Assembly: GCA_003232445.1 (NCBI GenBank)
Contig: QIJM01000489.1
Span: 1 to 11,579, forward strand
Source of the DNA: Paraglaciecola arctica
GTDB taxonomy: Bacteria; Pseudomonadota; Gammaproteobacteria; Enterobacterales; Alteromonadaceae
Direction: 5' to 3'
DNA: 11,579 nt
The position numbers and the translations under genes were made by a program. Below the pieces are notes generated by a model. That model was not told the origin of the DNA and searched no databases. It worked only from the letters and a program-made list of their open reading frames with translations. Below, one piece after another: positions 1-5,005 of this stretch (the stretch's first letter is position 1; every line of letters begins with the position of its first letter).

Positions 1-100
1 CAACCCCCAGCAAAACCAAAATACCATGCTGAATTTCACCTACACTTTTGCCATCAATTTCTACTTTTGCATATTTTACTCTTTGGATTAACCCAATCAC
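1..100 (-). CDS. dtd: D-aminoacyl-tRNA deacylase, N-terminal 33 codons (runs off the window)
   Basis: Read on the minus strand from a GTG at 100, the frame stays open to the window edge and gives MIGLIQRVKYAKVEIDGKSV followed by GEIQHGILVLLGV. This matches the start of the DTD family (M-I-x-L-I-Q-R-V, then G-E-I-x-x-G-x-L-V-L-L-G-V). The known role of the enzyme is to hydrolyse D-amino acids, and misattached glycine, from tRNA in the cytoplasm. The GTG overlaps the TGA stop of the iminopeptidase remnant (GTGA, 97-100), a typical sign of translational coupling within an operon; there is only a weak AAGAA-like ribosome site upstream. The pip-dtd order is, from memory, common in related Gammaproteobacteria. 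The Gly-cisPro and SQF-type motifs lie outside the window, so intactness cannot be judged. Confidence 0.85.
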   Translation of the reverse strand, partial: MIGLIQRVKYAKVEIDGKSVGEIQHGILVLLGV

Positions 101-289
101 TGCTGTTCTTGCCAGAATTTAGCCATCGCTTGGCTAGACGAACATAACGCTTGAGTAATTAACTTTTTCCCCGCGCTATGACCTGATTTAGGCACTATGG
201 TCAACTGGCTGTTTTGCCAATTTTGGCTCAGAGAATAAGCAGCTTCAATCTTACACACACAATCGTAACGCCCATGAATGATACTCACT

Positions 290-308
290 GGCAAATATTG
301 GATTTGCC
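290..308. repeat. 7-bp perfect inverted repeat at the pip deletion junction
   Basis: GGCAAAT and ATTTGCC flank a five-base loop (ATTGG on the plus strand). The N-terminal pip homology ends, and the C-terminal homology begins, within or beside this hairpin. The coincidence suggests that the hairpin took part in, or was created by, the deletion event. This is inference; a chance palindrome in AT-rich DNA is possible. Confidence 0.6.
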
Positions 309-466
309 ACATCCTCTTTGGTCAAAACCAATTATCCAATATTTATCAGGGTCAAAAAATCGGCAATAATCCTTACCTATTCCGGCTCCCGGCCCTCCAT
401 GCAAGTACAACACGGGAATGCCTCTGGGGTTGCCAGTTTGTTCCACATATAACGAGTGTCCATTTG

Positions 467-498
467 TTACAGGTAACACTTCTTACAGGTAACACTTC
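467..498 (-). repeat. 16-bp perfect tandem duplication inside pip
   Basis: Two adjacent copies of GAAGTGTTACCTGTAA (minus-strand reading, 498-483 and 482-467). The protein family needs a single copy: joining the upstream frame to TNGHSLY across one copy restores the expected iminopeptidase N-terminus. The extra 16 bases therefore caused a +1 frameshift, most simply by replication slippage or a staggered duplication. Confidence 0.9.
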
Positions 499-569
499 TG
501 ATGAGAAAGGTTGGATGTCGGGGAAAAGTTGAATCATACGAATTTACATATCCCATTTGTTTATTTTTC

Positions 570-575
570 TATAAT
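570..575 (+). promoter_or_regulatory. Candidate -10 element (TATAAT) for the 633-1501 pair
   Basis: A consensus TATAAT lies 58 bases before the ATG at 633. No good -35 sits at 16-18 bases; the nearest match, TTTACA at 543-548, is 21 bases away. The spacing makes this a weak call. A ribosome site CGGAG (621-625) precedes the ATG by 7 bases. Confidence 0.35.
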
Positions 576-632
576 GCTTTAATTTACAACTTAAGCGCAT
601 GAAAAGTTACTTTATTTTAACGGAGACAGAAT

Positions 633-860
633 ATGTCAGCACAAGGTTCAGGTGGCAATGTATTAGCCGCAATATGTAGTTTTTTTATTCCCGGATTAGG
701 GCAACTCGTTCAGGGAAGAATTTTAGCTGCTATCATTTTTTTCGTGTTAGTTAGCATTAATTACTCTCTAGCAGCAACTGGGATCTTATTCTTTATGGCT
801 GTTTTTGGTTTTATTTTCCATGTATGGGCGATCATTGATGCCGCTCGGTATAAAGGTTAA
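633..860 (+). CDS. Small two-helix membrane protein with PGLGQ motif
   Basis: A 75-residue, highly hydrophobic protein. Residues about 9-40 form a helix-like segment carrying FFIPGLGQLVQGR (18-30), and residues about 42-68 form a second hydrophobic stretch ending in WAIIDAARYKG. The P-G-L-G-Q-x-x-x-G-R turn between hydrophobic segments is shared with short TM2-like/DUF5683-like inner-membrane proteins whose function is unknown. The start is supported by CGGAG seven bases upstream. The stop lies two bases before the next ATG, and the ribosome site of that gene (AAGGTT) is inside the last codons of this one, so the two genes are probably translated from one message. I cannot assign a biochemical role; a membrane partner for the downstream lipoprotein is a guess from context. 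Confidence 0.82.
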   Translation: MSAQGSGGNVLAAICSFFIPGLGQLVQGRILAAIIFFVLVSINYSLAATGILFFMAVFGFIFHVWAIIDAARYKG

Positions 861-862
861 CC

Positions 863-1501
863 ATGAAAAAACTAATCTTAGTGTCATTAATTGTTTTCTT
901 AGCAGCTTGCCAAAGTGCTTATTACGCAGCATGGGAAAAAGTGGGTGTTGAAAAACGCGATATTTTGGTAGACAGGGTAGAAGACGCTAAAGAATCTCAA
1001 GAAGATGCACAGCAGCAATTTAGTTCAGCGCTAGATGAATTTAGTCAGCTAATTAATTATGATGGAGGTGAATTACAAGATGTTTATGAGCAGCTTAAAG
1101 ACCAATTTGAAGCTAGTGAAGACTCTGCAGCCACGGTAACAGGCCGCATTGATAAGGTCGAAAGTGTTGCAGAGGCACTATTCGATGAATGGCAGGATGA
1201 ACTAGAAAAATACACAAATAAGACGCTCAAGCGAGATAGCCAGCGTAAACTAAAAGACACTCAGCGCCGTTACAAATCATTGCTTAGTGCTATGCGCAAA
1301 GCAGAGAGCAAGATGAGTCCGGTGTTATCGGCTTTAAGGGATAATGTGTTGTATTTAAAACACAATCTTAACGCCAGTGCGATAGGTGCATTGCAAGGCC
1401 AGTTTAATGGAATAAAGAAAGAGATTAATCAGCTTGTATCAGAAATGAACAAGGCGATTGCTGAATCAAATAGTTTTATTTCTAGTATGAAAAGTCAGTA
1501 A
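863..1501 (+). CDS. DUF2959 family coiled-coil lipoprotein
   Basis: A 212-residue protein with a lipoprotein signal: MKK, a hydrophobic core, then the lipobox LAAC with the lipidated cysteine at residue 16. The residue after it is Gln rather than Asp, which favours the outer membrane under the Lol +2 rule. The remainder is almost entirely charged heptad-like helix (for example residues 37-75, 80-120 and 125-165), consistent with an elongated coiled coil facing the periplasm. The sequence AYYAAWEKVGVEKRDILVDRVEDA is characteristic of the DUF2959 family as I recall it. The function of that family is not established. It follows the small membrane protein at a two-base gap and ends beside the inverted repeat at 1501-1554. 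Confidence 0.85.
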   Translation: MKKLILVSLIVFLAACQSAYYAAWEKVGVEKRDILVDRVEDAKESQEDAQQQFSSALDEFSQLINYDGGELQDVYEQLKDQFEASEDSAATVTGRIDKVESVAEALFDEWQDELEKYTNKTLKRDSQRKLKDTQRRYKSLLSAMRKAESKMSPVLSALRDNVLYLKHNLNASAIGALQGQFNGIKKEINQLVSEMNKAIAESNSFISSMKSQ

Positions 1502-1554
1502 TACCAACCCACCCCAAAATGCACGTTTCAGTCATTTTGAGGTGGGTTGGGTAT
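1501..1554. terminator. Long inverted repeat between convergent genes (likely bidirectional terminator or REP-like element)
   Basis: The left arm 1501-1521 (ATACCAACCC onward to AAAATG) pairs with the right arm 1533-1554 (CATTTTGAGG onward to GGTAT) with one mismatch and one single-base bulge, around an 11-base loop. It lies directly between the stop of the DUF2959 gene and the stop of yihY, where a shared terminator is expected. Neither side has a strong run of T after the stem, so classical intrinsic termination is uncertain. The A/T-rich base of the loop side (CAAAATG/CATTTTG) and the C-rich outer stem would also fit a dispersed palindromic repeat. Confidence 0.6.
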
Positions 1555-1559
1555 AAAGG

Positions 1560-2459
1560 TTATGGTGACGGGCTTAGTTCGTCATCATCTTCAGTAAAAA
1601 TGTCTTCTGCCTCGTTGTGTAAAAATATTTCTAATATATGGGTCACTTCTGCCCCAATCAATACCACCACCCATGATAAGTAAACCCAGACAAATAAAAT
1701 AGGTATCACCGCCAACGCACCGTAAATGAGTTGATATGACGGAAAGCTGGTCACGTATAAAGCAAATGCTTTTTTGCTGGTTTCGAATAAAATCGCCGCC
1801 ACTAATGCTCCAAATGCTGCATGTTTGGGATCTATTTTTTTATTCGGGACCAACATGTAAATCAGAAAAAACGCGCTAATAGAAGTGATAAAAGGTAATA
1901 TTTTGAGTAACACAGTTGTCACGCCAGGCGTATATTCTTCCGCATAGTTAGCCAAGCCAATTAAGTAAGAACTCATAATGACACTCGAGCCCATCAAAAG
2001 TGGCCCCAGCGTTAACACCATCCAATAAATGGCAAAAGTAAAAATTAGTGGTCTTTCATTTTTAGACTGCCAAATGCTGTTTAAGGTTTTATCAATATTG
2101 GATATCAACATCAAAGCAACAATGAGCAATGACAATATACCGACTGCTCCCATTCCTGAGGCATTGCCAACAAACTCTGTCATGTAGATTTGCACCTGAT
2201 CGCCAGCAGTAGGCACAAAGCTATTAAAAATAAGCGCCTCTAAATCGCCTCTTGCTTCCGCAAAGGCCGGAAACGCAGACAAAATGGTAAAAAACACCAT
2301 AATAAAAGGAACCAGTGATAGCAAAGACACGTAGGCTAAATGACCTGCTGATACCGTTATTTTATCTTTTTTACAATGGGTTACAAACAACAGTAAAAAA
2401 TCTTTTACTGTTGTCAGGCTTTGTTGAAAACTCGGTATTTGAAAAGAAGGGAGCTGCAT
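1560..2459 (-). CDS. yihY: YihY/BrkB family inner-membrane protein (UPF0761)
   Basis: A 299-residue polytopic membrane protein with about six hydrophobic spans (roughly 41-63, 103-122, 140-170, 183-205, 213-235 and 246-275). Family signatures visible are SAGHLAYVSLLSLVPF (37-52), TLNSIW (125-130) and YGALAVIPILFVWVYLSW followed by IGAEVT (246-273). Length matches the E. coli protein (about 290). Historical names include 'ribonuclease BN' and 'virulence factor BrkB', but neither activity is established for this group. The C-terminus is strongly acidic (EAEDIFTEDDDEL) and presumably cytoplasmic. AGGTGA precedes the start by about 11 bases. It begins 37 bases after the metF stop on the same strand, so it may be co-transcribed from the metF promoter. 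Confidence 0.9.
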   Translation of the reverse strand: MQLPSFQIPSFQQSLTTVKDFLLLFVTHCKKDKITVSAGHLAYVSLLSLVPFIMVFFTILSAFPAFAEARGDLEALIFNSFVPTAGDQVQIYMTEFVGNASGMGAVGILSLLIVALMLISNIDKTLNSIWQSKNERPLIFTFAIYWMVLTLGPLLMGSSVIMSSYLIGLANYAEEYTPGVTTVLLKILPFITSISAFFLIYMLVPNKKIDPKHAAFGALVAAILFETSKKAFALYVTSFPSYQLIYGALAVIPILFVWVYLSWVVVLIGAEVTHILEIFLHNEAEDIFTEDDDELSPSP

Positions 2460-2496
2460 TAATTTGTCATCACCTAAATTGTCGGCTTGTTAACTG

Positions 2497-3381
2497 CTAG
2501 TTTGCTCTAACACCCAACATATGGCAAATAGCGTAACTCAACTCACTACGATTAAGGGTGTAAAAATGGAATTTTCTCACCCCTTCTTTAGCCAATACTT
2601 TGACCATATCCATGGCGATATTAGCGCCCAACAAATTACGTGTGGTTTGATCGTCTTTATCTAGACCGTCATACATTTTGTGTAACCACTGTGGCACATG
2701 TACGTTGGTAAAACCTGCGAAACGTTGCAAGGTTTGGTAGTTGGTCACCGGCAATATTCCCGGCACAATATCTAAATCAATGCCCGTCGCGGCGGCACGG
2801 TCTCTAAAACGTAAAAAGACTTCAGTATCAAAGAAAAACTGACTTATCGCTTCGGTAGCACCGGCATCGGCCTTACGTTTCAAATTGAGTAAATCAAATT
2901 GGCTATTAGGCGCTTCTGGGTGTTTCTCAGGATAAGCGGCTACTGCAATTTCGAAGTCTGCCACATCTTTTAGCAAAGCCACTAAATCAGAGGCATAAGA
3001 TTGAGGCTTTTCAACACCTTCTGGTAAATCACCACGCAATGCCACAATTTTTCTGATCCCGCTTTGCCAATAGTCCTTGGCAATTTCAATGAGCTCTTCT
3101 CGGGTTGCATCCACACAGGTCAAATGCGGCACTGCCTGAATGCCAGTCTCAGCTTGAATACGTTTCACCACATCATGGGTTCTGTCTCGTTCACCACTAT
3201 TCGCACCATACGTCACAGACATATAAGACGGTTTAAGCGGCGCTAAACGCTTTACAGATTTCCACAACGTTTGTTCCATTGATTCAGTTTTAGGTGGAAA
3301 AAATTCAAACGATACATCAATCCCTTTCACCTCTGATAATGATTGATTTAATGCATCTATCCCTTGTGCGTAAGACGCCAT
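2497..3381 (-). CDS. metF: 5,10-methylenetetrahydrofolate reductase
   Basis: 294 residues, close to the 296 of E. coli MetF and co-linear with it throughout. The enzyme is FAD-dependent and reduces 5,10-methylene-THF to 5-methyl-THF, the methyl donor for methionine synthase, in the cytoplasm. Visible signatures: VSFEFFPPKTESMEQTLW with the catalytic Glu at 26, SVTYGANSGERDRTH, PHLTCVDAT, VALRGDLP with the flavin-tuning Asp at 118, QFFFDTEVFLRFRD, PGILPVTN and NIAMDMVK. The ATG at 3381 is chosen because GGAG sits six bases upstream; an in-frame TTG at 3393 would overlap that ribosome site and is rejected. The gene is divergent from metJ, with MetJ-type operator boxes in the intergenic region, so repression by MetJ with S-adenosylmethionine is strongly suggested. 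Confidence 0.97.
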   Translation of the reverse strand: MASYAQGIDALNQSLSEVKGIDVSFEFFPPKTESMEQTLWKSVKRLAPLKPSYMSVTYGANSGERDRTHDVVKRIQAETGIQAVPHLTCVDATREELIEIAKDYWQSGIRKIVALRGDLPEGVEKPQSYASDLVALLKDVADFEIAVAAYPEKHPEAPNSQFDLLNLKRKADAGATEAISQFFFDTEVFLRFRDRAAATGIDLDIVPGILPVTNYQTLQRFAGFTNVHVPQWLHKMYDGLDKDDQTTRNLLGANIAMDMVKVLAKEGVRKFHFYTLNRSELSYAICHMLGVRAN

Positions 3382-3401
3382 GGGTAACTCCAAAAGTATT
3401 T

Positions 3402-3417
3402 AGCCGTTTAGACGTCT
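3402..3417. promoter_or_regulatory. MetJ operator array 1 (two met boxes) at the metF promoter
   Basis: The plus strand has a perfect met box AGACGTCT at 3410-3417 and, exactly adjacent in 8-bp phase, AGCCGTTT at 3402-3409 (6/8 matches). The boxes begin immediately downstream of the metF -10 (3418-3423), around the expected transcription start, so bound MetJ would block initiation. MetJ is known to bind two or more adjacent 8-bp boxes cooperatively, one dimer per box. Confidence 0.85.
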
Positions 3418-3446
3418 AAAATAAGCTTTGTACGTAAAGCCGTCAA
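3418..3446 (-). promoter_or_regulatory. metF promoter
   Basis: On the minus strand, -35 TTGACG (3446-3441) and -10 TATTTT (3423-3418) are separated by exactly 17 bases. The predicted start falls inside MetJ operator array 1, and the -35 lies inside array 2. Confidence 0.7.
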
Positions 3447-3461
3447 GATGTTTAGCAGTCT
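3438..3461. promoter_or_regulatory. MetJ operator array 2 (three contiguous imperfect met boxes)
   Basis: Three 8-bp units follow one another without gaps: AGCCGTCA (3438-3445), AGATGTTT (3446-3453) and AGCAGTCT (3454-3461). Each matches AGACGTCT at 6 of 8 positions, and all keep A1, G2, G5 and T6. The array overlaps the metF -35 and ends four bases before the metJ -35, so it could serve metJ autorepression and add to metF control. It is 28 bp from array 1, not a multiple of 8, so the two are separate arrays. Confidence 0.7.
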
Positions 3462-3465
3462 ATCA

Positions 3466-3493
3466 TTGACCTTTTGCTCGTAATGTTTAGAAT
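3466..3493 (+). promoter_or_regulatory. metJ promoter
   Basis: -35 TTGACC (3466-3471) and -10 TAGAAT (3488-3493) with a 16-base spacer, giving a leader of about 27 bases before the metJ ATG. It lies directly downstream of the three-box MetJ array. Confidence 0.7.
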
Positions 3494-3526
3494 TTCAATG
3501 CATAAGAAAGACAAAAGATTGGAAAA

Positions 3527-3871
3527 ATGGCAAATTTGACAAAATGGAACGGTGAATATATTCATCCTTACGCAGAACACGGTAAAAAAAGTGAGATGGT
3601 GAAAAAAGTCACTGTGTCTATTCCACTTAAAGTTTTGAAAGTACTTACTGACGAGCGCACTCGCCGTCAGGTAAATAATTTGCGGCATGCAACTAATTCT
3701 GAATTACTGTGTGAAGCATTTTTACATGCCTTTACTGGTCAACCCTTACCAGATGACGAAGATTTGGAAAAAGATAACAGCCAGCTCATTCCCAAAGAAG
3801 CCAGGAGGCTAATGCAAGAGATGGGGTTACCTATAGAGACGGAAGAAGAGGATAATACCAATCCATCCTAA
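3527..3871 (+). CDS. metJ: Methionine regulon repressor MetJ
   Basis: 114 residues (E. coli MetJ has 105). The ribbon-helix-helix core is almost identical to the E. coli protein: GEYIHPYAEHGKKSE, then KKVTVSIPLKVLKVLTDERT, RRQVNNLRHATNSELLCEAF and LHAFTGQPLPDD. Lys27 and Thr29 correspond to the base-contacting Lys23 and Thr25 of the beta-ribbon. With S-adenosylmethionine as corepressor, MetJ dimers bind tandem 8-bp met boxes and repress methionine synthesis and uptake genes. The C-terminal region after residue ~78 diverges and carries an extra acidic tail (ETEEEDNTNPS). GGA lies three bases before the ATG. It is divergent from metF; both enterobacterial neighbours metB and metL are absent from this window. 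Confidence 0.98.
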   Translation: MANLTKWNGEYIHPYAEHGKKSEMVKKVTVSIPLKVLKVLTDERTRRQVNNLRHATNSELLCEAFLHAFTGQPLPDDEDLEKDNSQLIPKEARRLMQEMGLPIETEEEDNTNPS

Positions 3872-3894
3872 CAATTAGCAATCATCTAGCGTTC

Positions 3895-3924
3895 CCTATA
3901 TAACAAATTTCATCGTTTTATAGG
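3895..3924 (+). terminator. Candidate hairpin downstream of metJ
   Basis: CCTATATAAC (3895-3904) pairs with GTTTTATAGG (3915-3924) at 9 of 10 positions around a ten-base loop, 24 bases after the metJ stop. The stem is AT-rich and no long T tract follows, so it is a weak terminator candidate. Confidence 0.4.
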
Positions 3925-3938
3925 TCTATACCTAAGCC

Positions 3939-3960
3939 ACGAATATCGGTATATATTCGT
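3939..3960. terminator. Second hairpin between convergent metJ and the HD-domain gene
   Basis: A perfect 8-bp inverted repeat ACGAATAT / ATATTCGT with a six-base loop CGGTAT. It ends nine bases before the stop of the convergent gene at 3969 and could serve either direction. The low GC content of the stem and absence of a T run limit confidence. Confidence 0.4.
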
Positions 3961-3968
3961 AACGTTTA

Positions 3969-4550
3969 TTAACGCCTCAAACCCACCCGCTCACCGGTGT
4001 CTATGACTTGCTGCTTTATCCATTGCCATAATTGCGGGTTAGCGTTTTCAATAGCCGCATTTTTACGCAAAATCTGGCTGACAGAAATATCGTGGTCAAT
4101 CCAACTTTGACAGCCATTATGCAGGTTTTGTATCACAGGCATTAACCTGTCTATTGCCTTAGCAAATTGTGCTTCTGGTGTTTGTGCATGTTCAAATTCG
4201 ATCCAGAGTTTGAGATAAGCTTGTGCTTGTTCATTAGGCAAAATAGCAAAAATTCTTTTCGCCGATAGCAACTCATTTTCATAGTCATCGTGATTTGCGT
4301 CGTAAGCGAACTTATCACCCGTATCAATTTCTACAATGTCGTGTAATAACAACATAGTGACAACTGTTAGCGGGTCTGGGTTTTGCTGCGCGTAGGGCAA
4401 AAGTGTTAAAGCCAATAAAGCAATTTGCCAGCTATGTTCGGCGCTATTCTCATAACGTGACAAACCAACGGGTTTAATCTTGCGCTCAACATTTTTTAAT
4501 TTTTCAATTTCGACAATAAACTGAGTGATAGCTTGAAAATTTTCAGTCAT
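3969..4550 (-). CDS. HD-domain phosphohydrolase (YfbR/HDDC2-like)
   Basis: 193 residues, cytoplasmic. The metal-binding HD set is complete: His39 in ENSAEHSW, His70-Asp71 in MLLLHDIVEIDTGD with Glu74 and Asp76 following, and Asp134 in AKAIDRLMP. This arrangement is that of the HD_3 group (COG1896), whose studied members YfbR and HDDC2 are 5'-deoxynucleotidases acting on dNMPs. The substrate of this protein cannot be read from the sequence. GAG lies eight bases before the ATG. It follows the cytochrome c gene by 61 bases on the same strand but appears to have its own extended -10 promoter in that gap. Confidence 0.88.
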   Translation of the reverse strand: MTENFQAITQFIVEIEKLKNVERKIKPVGLSRYENSAEHSWQIALLALTLLPYAQQNPDPLTVVTMLLLHDIVEIDTGDKFAYDANHDDYENELLSAKRIFAILPNEQAQAYLKLWIEFEHAQTPEAQFAKAIDRLMPVIQNLHNGCQSWIDHDISVSQILRKNAAIENANPQLWQWIKQQVIDTGERVGLRR

Positions 4551-4596
4551 TATTACTCGCTAAACAATGGGCAGTGACCGTATTAAGGAAAGTTGC

Positions 4597-4605
4597 ATTA
4601 TACCA
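4597..4605 (-). promoter_or_regulatory. Extended -10 promoter for the HD-domain gene
   Basis: Minus-strand TGGTATAAT (4605-4597) is a consensus TATAAT with the TGn extension, 46 bases upstream of the HD-domain start. No good -35 is present at 17 bases (CAGCTG), which extended -10 promoters can tolerate. Confidence 0.5.
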
Positions 4606-4611
4606 GACCGC

Positions 4612-4938
4612 TTATTTTCCAGCTGGATCTAAACTCGCATAATACGCCGATATATTAGCAATCTCGATATCACTTAAGCCTGCAGCCATAGGTGCCATCA
4701 CCATATTTTTGCGCTCTCCATCACGAAATGCTTTCATCTGTAAAACCATGTACTGCTCTTTTTGCCCTGCTAGGTTAGGATACATGGGGATCATGGAAAT
4801 ACCGTTGTTGCCATGGCACGCTGCACAAGTCGCAGATTTAGCTTTACCTGCTGCAATATCTGCTGCAAGTACTGGTGGTGAAAGAAGCCCGCCTGCAGCA
4901 AAAACTATTGTTAATATACTAGTCTGAATTTTTTTCAT
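4612..4938 (-). CDS. Small periplasmic class I cytochrome c (c553/c4-like, single haem)
   Basis: 108 residues. A Sec signal peptide (MKKIQTS, hydrophobic 8-20, PPVLA) probably ends at residue 25 or 26. The haem motif CAACH lies at 38-42. Downstream PNLAGQKEQYMVLQM and VMAPMAAGLSDIEIANISAYYASL match the C-terminal half of cytochrome c4/c553 domains; Met81 or Met84 is the likely axial ligand. It should carry electrons in the periplasm, but its redox partner is not shown by the neighbours. GAGG sits seven bases before the ATG. It is divergent from selO, with 67 bases between the starts. Confidence 0.92.
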   Translation of the reverse strand: MKKIQTSILTIVFAAGGLLSPPVLAADIAAGKAKSATCAACHGNNGISMIPMYPNLAGQKEQYMVLQMKAFRDGERKNMVMAPMAAGLSDIEIANISAYYASLDPAGK

Positions 4939-4952
4939 GTTTGATCCTCAGT

Positions 4953-4980
4953 ATTATATCCAAAGGTATGAGTATATAAT
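4953..4980. promoter_or_regulatory. Back-to-back TATAAT elements between cytochrome c and selO
   Basis: Minus-strand TATAAT at 4958-4953 points toward the cytochrome gene, and plus-strand TATAAT at 4975-4980 points toward selO, 25 bases before its ATG. Neither has a convincing -35. In AT-rich DNA such matches occur by chance, so these are candidates only. Confidence 0.35.
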
Positions 4981-5005
4981 TAGTGTTAATAAATAAGCGT
5001 TGTAT

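Larger units (their letters stand above)
97..537 (-). pseudogene. pip: Proline iminopeptidase, disrupted by a duplication and an internal deletion
   Basis: The original start is probably the ATG at 537, giving MIQLFPDIQPFSSEVLPV, the usual N-terminus of the alpha/beta-hydrolase prolyl aminopeptidase (removes N-terminal proline from peptides). A 16-bp tandem duplication at 467-498 then shifts the frame. From about 479 the next frame continues with TNGHSLYVEQTGNPRG, the oxyanion motif HGGPGAG and FDQRGCGKSN, and stops at 285. A third segment, 312-97, supplies the C-terminal part: LPVSIIHGRYD (the catalytic Asp region) and PKSGHSAG (the catalytic His). The roughly 175-180 middle residues of the usual ~315-320, including the GGSWG nucleophile serine, are missing, and the junction lies near 290-308. 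The product cannot be a working peptidase. The flanking homology is still clear, so the damage looks recent. Confidence 0.88.

Noticed and set aside
278..532. 84-codon plus-strand open frame
   Set aside because: It is antisense to the pip remnant, has no ribosome site, and its translation resembles no family; the minus-strand homology explains the region.
3382..3393. TTG start giving metF four extra codons (MELP)
   Set aside because: The GGAG ribosome site lies within those codons and is spaced correctly for the ATG at 3381.
3452..3688. Minus-strand open frame across the metJ promoter and 5' end
   Set aside because: It is antisense to an almost invariant metJ coding region and its promoter.
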